Source of the DNA: Treponema sp.
GTDB lineage: Bacteria > Spirochaetota > Spirochaetia > Treponematales > Treponemataceae
DNA: 7,113 nucleotides
Assembly: GCA_017963165.1 (NCBI GenBank)
Contig: JAGCTZ010000063.1
Span: forward strand, 1-7,113
Reading direction: 5' to 3'
A program made the position numbers and the translations under genes. Below are positions 1 to 6,063 of the stretch, one piece after another (position 1 is the stretch's first letter; each line of letters starts with the position of its first letter). The notes below the pieces were generated by a model that searched no databases, was not told the DNA's origin, and saw only the letters and a list, made by a program, of their open reading frames with translations.

Positions 1-1
1 C

Positions 2-577
2 TGGGGAAGTCAGGGAAAGTATTTGATTTCTAACTGTATTGAAGATGCCTATAATCTGGCAGAGTACGCACATTCAGAAAGTTTTACAGAAAAATATAAT
101 GTGAACCCGAATCAGATTTTTCTGCTTGGTCACAGCATGGGAGCAAACTCATCACTGAATGCCGGAAAAAAACTGGACTGGCTTGCAGGAATCATAATGC
201 TTACACCTTACGACCCTACCCGCTACCTCAACTGCGACAAGGAAGTTTATCTTCGTTCACTTCTGGAAGAAGGCCGCATTCTTCATTCAGACGGCATTGA
301 TGTTATTTATGATGATGTATTACGCCGCCGCGAAGAAATCAGCCATCCGAATGCCTTTGAACAGGTAAAGGATAAAAACATTCTTGTCTTTGCAGGAAAG
401 TATGATTCGGTTTCGCCGATTGAAGAAATGATTCTTCCCCTATGGAGTAAGCTTGCGGCTCACAAAACAAACGCCGTACAAAAGCTCGTTGAATATCCTA
501 CCGAGCACGGCTTAATAGGCCGCCGCATTTCCATGATCCGCGAAATAGCAGACTTTATAAATAAGGTGATTGCTTAA
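2..577 (+). CDS. alpha/beta hydrolase, C-terminal part (5' end outside window)
   Basis: The reading frame is open from the left edge, so the true start lies upstream; a TTG at 23 is only an internal codon. What remains has the C-terminal layout of a serine alpha/beta hydrolase. The nucleophile elbow is Gly-His-Ser-Met-Gly, with the Ser codon at 134-136. The acid is probably the Asp in Gly-Lys-Tyr-Asp-Ser (codon 404-406), and the His in Thr-Glu-His-Gly (506-508) completes the triad in the usual order. The segment at the very edge (Gly-Ser-Gln-Gly-Lys-Tyr) resembles the G-x-S-x-G-K stretch that precedes the elbow in esterase- or peptidase-like members. There is no signal peptide in the visible part. 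Substrate cannot be assigned; it could be an esterase, lipase-like or acyl-peptidase protein. Its stop overlaps the stop of the convergent radical SAM gene, and it shows no functional link to the operon on the right. Confidence 0.85.
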   Translation, partial: WGSQGKYLISNCIEDAYNLAEYAHSESFTEKYNVNPNQIFLLGHSMGANSSLNAGKKLDWLAGIIMLTPYDPTRYLNCDKEVYLRSLLEEGRILHSDGIDVIYDDVLRRREEISHPNAFEQVKDKNILVFAGKYDSVSPIEEMILPLWSKLAAHKTNAVQKLVEYPTEHGLIGRRISMIREIADFINKVIA

Positions 578-1212
578 TTCACAGCAACAAATTTTCTGAT
601 TCTGTGAGTTACACCTAACCTCTCGCAAAGCCGGGTACACTCCTCTTCATCTTCTTTTGAGATGGTTGTTTCAACCGTACTCATCACAACCTTAGGAACA
701 AAGTTTTTTGCCTGCTCTGCAAAAGCAAGCATTGCAGGAAAAGCTTTTTCCTTAAAAACCGGACGAACAGTTTTCTCGTAAATCCCGGGATTACTTGAAT
801 TCAGGCTGATTGAGAGAGCATCTATCTTTCCAGCAAGAAGAGGAGCAACCGGCTTTTTGTTTATTAAATCAGCAAGGCCGTTTGTATTGATTCTAACCGG
901 CAGAGTAAAATTGGCCTTCAAAAAATCAGCAACTTCAAGAAGAACATCAAGAGCTTCGGTCGGTTCGCCATAACCGCAGAAAACAAATTCTTTGTAATTC
1001 TTAAAACGTTCAAGTTTTGCCTCTTCTTTTATGGCATCAATAACTTCTGCTGCAGTCGGTTCATGCTCCAGCCAGAGGGTATCTACATTATCAAACTCAG
1101 CCCCGCTTACCTTCTGGCGGATGCAAAAAGTACAGGCACAAGGGCAGCGGTTTGTCAGGTTTATATAAAGCCCGTTGTATTCAGGGTAGATGATTGTCAT
1201 TGATTTTTTCAT
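574..1212 (-). CDS. small radical SAM protein, TatD-associated type
   Basis: This 212-residue protein has a canonical radical SAM cluster motif: Cys23, Cys27 and Cys30 in CX3CX2C spacing, with an extra Cys25 inside the motif. It follows the N-L-T-N-R-C lead-in typical of this group. The Gly-Tyr-Gly-Glu-Pro stretch at residues 80-84 is the SAM-binding GGE-type motif, and Arg-Ile-Asn-Thr-Asn-Gly at 107-112 is the next conserved strand. The protein is a short, single-domain enzyme without a C-terminal SPASM or other cluster domain. The size and N-L-T-N-R-C start recall the TatD-nuclease-associated radical SAM family, whose reaction is unknown to me; no tatD gene is visible here, so the subfamily is tentative. 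The start is supported by an AAGGA site (complement of 1219-1223) six bases upstream. The stop shares TTAA with the convergent hydrolase gene, leaving no room for an intergenic terminator. Confidence 0.87.
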   Translation of the reverse strand: MKKSMTIIYPEYNGLYINLTNRCPCACTFCIRQKVSGAEFDNVDTLWLEHEPTAAEVIDAIKEEAKLERFKNYKEFVFCGYGEPTEALDVLLEVADFLKANFTLPVRINTNGLADLINKKPVAPLLAGKIDALSISLNSSNPGIYEKTVRPVFKEKAFPAMLAFAEQAKNFVPKVVMSTVETTISKEDEEECTRLCERLGVTHRIRKFVAVN

Positions 1213-1437
1213 AGTTTTTCCTTTTGTATTATATTAATAAGTTTGATTTTTTTTGAAAAGTAAATTCCTTTGCCTAACTATATGACTTTTCTATAACAAT
1301 AATCAGAATAAATTATAAATATATTATTTCTATTACACTTATATAAAAATAGTATTTCTCACTCTTCAGCTAATTCTGTATAAATATATCAAATTACTAG
1401 GTAATTCCTAGATATAACTTTTTAGTGAGGTATTTAT
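1213..1437. promoter_or_regulatory. divergent AT-rich intergenic region with likely promoters
   Basis: This 225-bp gap separates the leftward radical SAM gene from the rightward transporter/reductase operon and must hold promoters for both. It is much richer in A and T than the flanking genes, so -10-like boxes occur by chance. Plus-strand candidates are TTGCCT (1270-1275), 16 bp, TATAAC (1292-1297), which would give a leader of about 130 nt; and a -10-like TATAAA at 1379-1384 with no clear -35, which would start transcription inside the palindromes at 1392-1411. No tRNA, riboswitch core or long hairpin is apparent. A Shine-Dalgarno AGTGAGG (1424-1430) lies seven bases before the lipoprotein start. 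Confidence 0.45.
1392..1411. promoter_or_regulatory. overlapping palindromes, candidate operator of the ABC/reductase operon
   Basis: Two perfect short inverted repeats overlap here. AATTAC-TAG-GTAATT spans 1392-1406, and CTAGG-TAATT-CCTAG spans 1397-1411. They end 26 bp before the lipoprotein start codon and sit immediately downstream of a -10-like TATAAA (1379-1384), a position suited to a repressor. Short A/T-flanked palindromes with ACTAGG/CCTAG cores resemble what I remember of Rrf2-family (CymR/IscR-like) sites, which would fit sulfur or iron-sulfur control, but that resemblance is weak. In such AT-rich DNA the first repeat could be chance; the GC-containing CTAGG/CCTAG pair is less likely to be. 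Confidence 0.4.
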
Positions 1438-2310
1438 ATGAAAAAGAGTTTTATTTTGTTTTTGTTAACTGGTATTCTTGCAGGAATGCTCAGTATGTCT
1501 TGTTCAAAAAAACAAGCAAAGGTTCAAAATGAAAAAAGAACCATAACTGTAGCTTACCGCCAGAATGACATTCCTTATTCCTGGATTAATGAAAAGGGTG
1601 AAACTGTTGGTTACGAGTATGATTTATTGCGCGAAGTTGAAAAATTATTACCACAATATAAATTCAAGTATATTGGAACAACACAGGAAGATGCCCTTAT
1701 AGGTCTTGATGCAGGAAGGAACCATATAGTATTGAGTGGGCTTTTTACAAATCCTTTAAGAGAAGAAAAATATGGCATTCCGAAAAATCCTGAATCAGCT
1801 ACTGTAACTGGTTTTGTAGCGCATAGAAAATTTGAAAGCAAGTTAAAAGGATTTAATGATGTAAACGGTTATAGAGATATCGTTGAAAATAACCTGCGGC
1901 TTGCTCCTGTAAATTCTTCAACTGGATTATACGGAATTGTTCTTGAGTATGATCAGAATAATCCTGATAAAAAACTTACTTATGAAACAAATACAACACG
2001 TTTTGAAGCTGCAGAACAGCTTGACTGGTTACTCCAGGGACGCTATGACGCTGTAATTTTCAATGAAAATTCTTATGACCTTGTAGTTTCAACTGACAAA
2101 AAATATTCAGATTTTCTTATATTTGTGCCAACTTACAGTATTGGAGTTTACCCTCTGTTCAACAAAAAGGATGTACAGTTACTTGCAGATTATGAAAAGG
2201 CGTATGAAGAATTGTATAAAAACGGCACTGTAGCTCGAATACAGGAAAAATATTTTGGAAAAGATGTACTTGCCCTCCTTCGAGATTCTGAAAAAGTACA
2301 TTTCGATTAA
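1438..2310 (+). CDS. ABC transporter substrate-binding lipoprotein, amino-acid type (SBP_bac_3)
   Basis: This 290-residue extracytoplasmic solute receptor belongs to the family-3 (polar amino acid) type and would deliver ligand to the permeases encoded next. Residues 1-21 form a lipoprotein signal peptide (Lys2-Lys3, a hydrophobic core, then Leu18-Ser-Met-Ser-Cys22), so the mature protein is lipid-anchored at Cys22. The relaxed lipobox is of the spirochaete kind. The mature N-terminus shows the family pattern of strand, then Pro46-Tyr47, then Gly54...Val-Gly-Tyr-Glu-Tyr-Asp62. The Thr-Asn-Pro-Leu-Arg108-Glu-Glu-Lys-Tyr segment matches the T-x-x-R-x-x-x-Y/F region whose Arg binds the ligand alpha-carboxylate in HisJ-like proteins. 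In lobe 2 the position of the amine-binding Asp appears to be Asn209 (Val-Ile-Phe-Asn-Glu), so the ligand may not be an ordinary amino acid. ATG at 1438 is supported by AGTGAGG seven bases upstream. It is the first gene of the operon. Confidence 0.9.
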   Translation: MKKSFILFLLTGILAGMLSMSCSKKQAKVQNEKRTITVAYRQNDIPYSWINEKGETVGYEYDLLREVEKLLPQYKFKYIGTTQEDALIGLDAGRNHIVLSGLFTNPLREEKYGIPKNPESATVTGFVAHRKFESKLKGFNDVNGYRDIVENNLRLAPVNSSTGLYGIVLEYDQNNPDKKLTYETNTTRFEAAEQLDWLLQGRYDAVIFNENSYDLVVSTDKKYSDFLIFVPTYSIGVYPLFNKKDVQLLADYEKAYEELYKNGTVARIQEKYFGKDVLALLRDSEKVHFD

Positions 2311-2324
2311 ATCATAAAATTTTG

Positions 2325-2360
2325 AACTGCCAGTTTATAAAATGCTGGCAGTTTTTCTTT
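2325..2360 (+). terminator. intrinsic terminator or attenuating hairpin inside the operon
   Basis: A 9-bp perfect stem pairs AACTGCCAG (2325-2333) with CTGGCAGTT (2345-2353) around an 11-nt A/T-rich loop. It is followed by a T-tract (2352-2356, then C and TTT to 2360). It lies 14 bp after the lipoprotein stop and abuts the AAGGAG ribosome site of permease 1 (2361-2366). In binding-protein ABC operons such a hairpin commonly ends most transcripts after the receptor gene and protects its 3' end, so the receptor is made in excess and the downstream genes by read-through. Confidence 0.8.
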
Positions 2361-2371
2361 AAGGAGAACTT

Positions 2372-3073
2372 ATGAGGATGGATTTTTCTTTTGGTTTAAT
2401 TCCTAAAATTGCTTTAATTATTTTACCTTACCTTTCTTTTACGATTTTTTCGATGCTTGTTGCCCTTATAGCAGGAAGTGTAATTGCTTCCGGAATATTG
2501 AAACTTCGTTTGAGCAGAAAAAAAATCTTAAATAAAATTGCCTTGCTTTATGTAGGTGCAATCAGATGTACCCCGGCAGTAATATTAATTTTTATTGTAT
2601 TTTATGGACTTCCATTTGTTGCACAGTTTTTTGGAGCAGACATCTTGGATTATCCAAGACCCTTTTTTTTGACGGTTGCTCTATCAATTATGTTTTCAGC
2701 AACCTTTTCTGAGGTTATGCGTTCTGCCTATCTGTCTGTAAATAAGGGACAAAGAGAAGCCGCGATATCAATTGGCCTTTCTGAATTCCAAGCCTTCCGC
2801 AGAATCATTTTACCCCAGGCTGTTGTTCATGCAATTCCTAACATTGGCAGTGCAGTCATTCTGCTTTTTAAAGATACCTCACTTGCCTATACGATTGGTG
2901 TAATTGATTTGATGGGTCGAGGAAACTTATATATCACACAGCAGTACGGACGACATGCTTTGGAAGCATATCTTACCGTCGGTCTGATTTACTGGTTCTT
3001 TGTATTTGTTTTTGAACAGAGCTTTGCTTTTTTAGATAGAAAAATATCAGGAGGACTTAAAAATGGACTTTAA
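2372..3073 (+). CDS. amino-acid-type ABC transporter permease 1 (HisM/GlnP family)
   Basis: This 233-residue inner-membrane protein is one half of the translocation channel. About five hydrophobic segments can be seen, roughly at residues 8-35, 50-85, 95-118, 155-180 and 195-220. The cytoplasmic EAA loop, which docks on the ATPase, is well formed: Glu129-Ala-Ala, then Ile134-Gly135-Leu-Ser, then Phe-Arg-Arg-Ile-Ile-Leu-Pro-Gln-Ala. The Arg-Cys-Thr-Pro segment near residue 68 corresponds to the R-[GS]-T-P motif of the HisM family. ATG at 2372 is preferred to the ATG at 2378 because AAGGAG (2361-2366) is five bases upstream. The gene follows the hairpin after the lipoprotein, and its last 11 bp overlap permease 2, so the two are probably translationally coupled and form a heterodimer. 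Confidence 0.93.
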   Translation: MRMDFSFGLIPKIALIILPYLSFTIFSMLVALIAGSVIASGILKLRLSRKKILNKIALLYVGAIRCTPAVILIFIVFYGLPFVAQFFGADILDYPRPFFLTVALSIMFSATFSEVMRSAYLSVNKGQREAAISIGLSEFQAFRRIILPQAVVHAIPNIGSAVILLFKDTSLAYTIGVIDLMGRGNLYITQQYGRHALEAYLTVGLIYWFFVFVFEQSFAFLDRKISGGLKNGL

Positions 3074-3803
3074 TTTTAAATTTGCCGCAGAAACCCTGAT
3101 TATTGCCATAAAAGCAATTCCTGTGAGTTTGAAAATTGTTATTGTTTCTGTAATCCTTGCATTAATTCCTGCCTTCATAATAGCAATTACAAGAATCAAA
3201 AAAATAAAGGTGCTTTCACAGCTTTTTACGCTTTTTGTTTCTGCAAACAGAGGATTCCCTATAGTGCTCCAGGTGCTTATAGTATATTCTTTTGTTCCAT
3301 ATCTTTTAAATACAATATTTTATTTTTTTAAGATTGGTACGAATATTTACGATCTTAATCCTATTATTTATGCATACATAGTTTTTACTTTGACAAGCAC
3401 TGCTTCGTTATCAGAAATCTTTCGTGCATCCTTGCAGACTATTTCTAAAGGACAATATGAAGCAGGCTTAAGTTCCGGACTTTCCTCTTTTCAAATCTAC
3501 AGAAGAATTATTATTCCGCAGGCACTTGTTTCTGCAGTTCCAAATATCTGTAATACAGTCGTTGGGCTTTTGAAATCCACTTCTCTGGCTTATTACATGA
3601 CAATCAAAGATATAACGGGTGCAGCAATGACTCAAGCTTCTATTGGCTACAATTTTATAGAAGCTTATCTTGATGTTTTTGCAATATACATTGTTCTGTG
3701 TACAGTAACTCAGTTTCTATTCCAGCTGCTTGAACGATACCTGGATGTTGGAAAAAACGGTGGTATAAAGCCTAAATCTGCTTTTTCTAAGCTTGCAGCA
3801 TAA
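3063..3803 (+). CDS. amino-acid-type ABC transporter permease 2 (HisM/GlnP family)
   Basis: This 246-residue integral membrane protein is the partner of permease 1. Several hydrophobic segments span it, including residues about 8-40, 50-85, 95-115, 165-185 and 205-228. The EAA loop reads Glu133-Ala134-Gly135, then Ser138-Gly139-Leu-Ser, then Tyr-Arg-Arg-Ile-Ile-Ile-Pro-Gln-Ala, so the third position is Gly instead of Ala but the docking Gly is kept. Arg-Gly-Phe-Pro takes the place of the usual R-G-T-P. ATG at 3063 lies inside the end of permease 1 and has a strong AGGAGG site (3049-3054) eight bases before it. The ATPase gene starts 15 bp after the stop. Both permeases are needed with the lipoprotein and ATPase for uptake; substrate cannot be read from the permease sequence. 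Confidence 0.93.
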   Translation: MDFNFKFAAETLIIAIKAIPVSLKIVIVSVILALIPAFIIAITRIKKIKVLSQLFTLFVSANRGFPIVLQVLIVYSFVPYLLNTIFYFFKIGTNIYDLNPIIYAYIVFTLTSTASLSEIFRASLQTISKGQYEAGLSSGLSSFQIYRRIIIPQALVSAVPNICNTVVGLLKSTSLAYYMTIKDITGAAMTQASIGYNFIEAYLDVFAIYIVLCTVTQFLFQLLERYLDVGKNGGIKPKSAFSKLAA

Positions 3804-3818
3804 AACATTGGAGGCACT

Positions 3819-4574
3819 ATGCTTAAAATTTCAAATATTAAAAAATCATTCGGCAAAAACGAGATTCTTAAAGGTGTTGATATAACAGTTGAAAAAGGAG
3901 ATGTCGTAGTATTACTGGGACCTTCAGGGGCGGGAAAAACAACTCTTTTACGTTGTATTAATTTTCTTGAACAGGCTGATGATGGTGAACTTGAATTTGA
4001 TGATATAACGACAAATTTCAAAAAAGCCAGCAAGAAAACGATTGCACAGATAAGAAAGAAAACAGCTTTTGTGTTTCAAAACTATAACTTATTCAATAAT
4101 AAAACGGCAATTGAAAATGTTATGGAAGGTTTAGTAACAGCCAGAAAAATTCCAAAGGCAGAAGCCTATGACATTGCAAAAAAAGCCCTGGCAAAAGTTG
4201 GTCTATCCGACAGAGAAGATTATTACCCTATCAGTCTTTCTGGTGGACAACAGCAGAGAGTAGGTATTGCCCGTGCAATAGCTGTAAATCCTGATGTCAT
4301 TTTATTTGATGAACCTACCAGTGCTCTTGATCCAGAAATAATTGGAGAAGTTCTTTCTGTAATGAAATCTCTTGCAAAAGAAGGAACTACAATGATTGTC
4401 GTAACACACGAAATGTCTTTTGCAGAAGAAGTTGCAAATCATATTATTTTTATGGATGGGGGTGTAATCGTAGAAGAAGGTTCTCCTCGTGAGATTTTTT
4501 ATAATCCAAAAGAGGAAAGAACAAAACAGTTCTTAAAAAGAATTACCCCTGCAATTCCTGAATACAATATTTAA
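3819..4574 (+). CDS. amino-acid-type ABC transporter ATP-binding protein (GlnQ/HisP family)
   Basis: This 251-residue cytoplasmic ATPase powers the importer and has every expected motif in order. They are an aromatic A-loop residue (Phe11), Walker A GPSGAGKT (34-41), Q-loop Gln87 in Val-Phe-Gln-Asn, signature LSGGQQQR (140-147), Walker B ending in Asp164-Glu165 followed by Pro-Thr-Ser-Ala-Leu-Asp171, and the switch His197 in Val-Thr-His-Glu. The F-Q-N-Y-N-L-F stretch and the LSGGQQQRV signature are typical of the polar amino acid uptake ATPases. Length equals the family norm, with no C-terminal regulatory domain such as the NIL domain of MetN, so there is no sign of substrate feedback. ATG at 3819 has TTGGAGG (ending 3814) four bases upstream. 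The nitrogenase-like genes begin 25 bp after the stop with no terminator between. Confidence 0.95.
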   Translation: MLKISNIKKSFGKNEILKGVDITVEKGDVVVLLGPSGAGKTTLLRCINFLEQADDGELEFDDITTNFKKASKKTIAQIRKKTAFVFQNYNLFNNKTAIENVMEGLVTARKIPKAEAYDIAKKALAKVGLSDREDYYPISLSGGQQQRVGIARAIAVNPDVILFDEPTSALDPEIIGEVLSVMKSLAKEGTTMIVVTHEMSFAEEVANHIIFMDGGVIVEEGSPREIFYNPKEERTKQFLKRITPAIPEYNI

Positions 4575-4599
4575 AAATATAAAATAAAGTGAGGTTTAA

Positions 4600-6060
4600 A
4601 TGAGTGTTTTATTAAAAGAAAAAGTTGAAATTCGAGAAAACAGACTTCATACAATTTTAACTTATAATGGAGACGCAAAATCTCTGGAAGAAGCGTCAAA
4701 AGAAAACAAGCTGAAAATCGGTCGATTTAAATTCAGTCAGTGTGGAAACTGTCAGGAAGGCTGTGCATTTATGCAGGTTTATTCTGTTCATGATGCTGCA
4801 ATAGTAAGTCATTCACCAATCGGATGTTTTGCAAATGTTTCTGAACGCTGGAGCGGAATGGTGAATGTTGCAAAACTACGAGGTAAGGACAGTTTTACTC
4901 ATCATGCAATTTGTACGAACATTCAGGAAGCAGATACAATTTATGGAGGAGCAAAGAAACTTCGCCATGCAGTTGAAGAAGCTTACAAACGTTATAACCC
5001 AAAAGTAATTTATATAACAACTTCGTGTGCTTCTGGAATTGTTGGAGACGATGTTCATTCAGTAGCAAGAGAGATGAGCGCAGAGCTTGGAATTCCTGTA
5101 TTTGCAGTAGAATGTGAAGGCTTTAAATCTAGAATCTGGTCTACAGGCTTTGATGCAGCTTTTAATGGCATTCTGAATACTGCACTAAAACCACCTGCAA
5201 AAAAGCAGGAAGATCTTGTGAACATCTTCAATTTTTCTGGAGTTGATACTTTCACTCCCCTGTTAAAGACAATCAATCTACGTCCGAATTATCTTATTGA
5301 AACCAGAAGCTTTGATGAGATTTCGCAGATGGCTGAAGCAGCCTGTACAACTACAATTTGTGAAACCTTGGGAACTTTTGTTGGTGACCGACTTGAAAAG
5401 CTATACGGTGTTCCTCAAGTTCGAGGACCTGCACCTTATGGACTTCAGTGGACAGACAGATGGCTCCGCGAAGTTGCAAAATTAACAGGACGGGAAAATA
5501 TCGTAGAAGAGGCAATTCAAAAAGAACACAAGCGTATTGAAGCGGAACTTACTGAACTTCGGGAATATTTTAAAGGCAAAAAAGTTTATATTTTTTCTGG
5601 TGCATCTTATGCACACAATATGGCTAGTGTTTGTTATGATTTAGGACTGGAAGTTATTGGAATAACTACATATCACCATGATCAGCAATATGATACAAAA
5701 GAAATCAACACCGTAAAATATCTTGTTGAAACAATTGGTAATGTTCCGAACTATACAATCTGTAATAAACAGCCTTATCAGGTAATCAAATTCCTTTCAA
5801 AACTTTCACCTGATTTTCTGATTGTACGTCATCAGGCTTTAACCGTTCTTGGCTACAAACTTGGAATCCCTTCAATTATGGAAGGCGATTCAAACAAATG
5901 TGTAGGTTATGACGGAATAATTGATTTAGGCAGACGAATTCAAAAAATCTTAAAAACTAAAAAGTTATATAAAAATATTGCCAGCCACGTAAAATTTCCA
6001 TATACAAACTGGTGGCTTGAAAAAGATACAGATCCATTTACTTTTGTGGGAGGACTTTAA
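4600..6060 (+). CDS. NifD-like nitrogenase component 1-type oxidoreductase, alpha subunit (not a dinitrogenase)
   Basis: This 486-residue protein is close to NifD in length and can be aligned to it by eye. Cys55 (Gly-Cys-Ala-Phe), Cys76 (His-Ser-Pro-Ile-Gly-Cys) and Cys143 (Thr-Ser-Cys-Ala-Ser-Gly-Ile-Val-Gly-Asp-Asp) match the P-cluster ligands Cys62, Cys88 and Cys154. Cys254, followed after 14 residues by Tyr-Gly-Val-Pro, matches the cofactor ligand Cys275 with no gap. The Cys-Glu-Gly-Phe motif (172-175) matches NifD 183-186. Residues critical for N2 reduction differ: Trp180 for Gln191, Phe184 for His195, Tyr337 for Arg359 (less certain), and no His near 426-429 where His442 should be, although Gly-Tyr-Asp-Gly (436-439) is kept. 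Two additional cysteines (48, 51) precede Cys55. It should pair with the next gene product as an alpha2beta2 cytoplasmic enzyme needing a NifH-like electron donor. AGTGAGG five bases before the ATG supports the start. Methylthio-alkane reductase MarD is the nearest functional analogy I can offer; the substrate is unknown. Confidence 0.88.
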   Translation: MSVLLKEKVEIRENRLHTILTYNGDAKSLEEASKENKLKIGRFKFSQCGNCQEGCAFMQVYSVHDAAIVSHSPIGCFANVSERWSGMVNVAKLRGKDSFTHHAICTNIQEADTIYGGAKKLRHAVEEAYKRYNPKVIYITTSCASGIVGDDVHSVAREMSAELGIPVFAVECEGFKSRIWSTGFDAAFNGILNTALKPPAKKQEDLVNIFNFSGVDTFTPLLKTINLRPNYLIETRSFDEISQMAEAACTTTICETLGTFVGDRLEKLYGVPQVRGPAPYGLQWTDRWLREVAKLTGRENIVEEAIQKEHKRIEAELTELREYFKGKKVYIFSGASYAHNMASVCYDLGLEVIGITTYHHDQQYDTKEINTVKYLVETIGNVPNYTICNKQPYQVIKFLSKLSPDFLIVRHQALTVLGYKLGIPSIMEGDSNKCVGYDGIIDLGRRIQKILKTKKLYKNIASHVKFPYTNWWLEKDTDPFTFVGGL

Positions 6061-6063
6061 TTT

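Noticed and set aside
1221..1233. Perfect TATAAT on the minus strand (complement of 1228-1233) as promoter of the radical SAM gene
   Set aside because: Transcription from it would begin inside the gene's own Shine-Dalgarno site, about nine bases from the start codon, and there is no good -35. It is probably chance in AT-rich DNA.
1213..1437. Riboswitch or small RNA in the long leader
   Set aside because: The region is nearly all A/T with no conserved aptamer core, long stem or terminator that I can see.
1611..1841. Minus-strand open frames within the lipoprotein, ATPase and NifD/K-like genes (also 3710-4033, 4876-5276, 5965-6156, 6504-6713)
   Set aside because: They lie antisense to well-supported genes, have no ribosome sites or recognisable domains, and are best explained as shadows.
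5297..5485. Plus-strand 62-codon frame inside the NifD-like gene
   Set aside because: It is out of frame with a strongly conserved coding region that contains the cofactor Cys, and has no domain signature.
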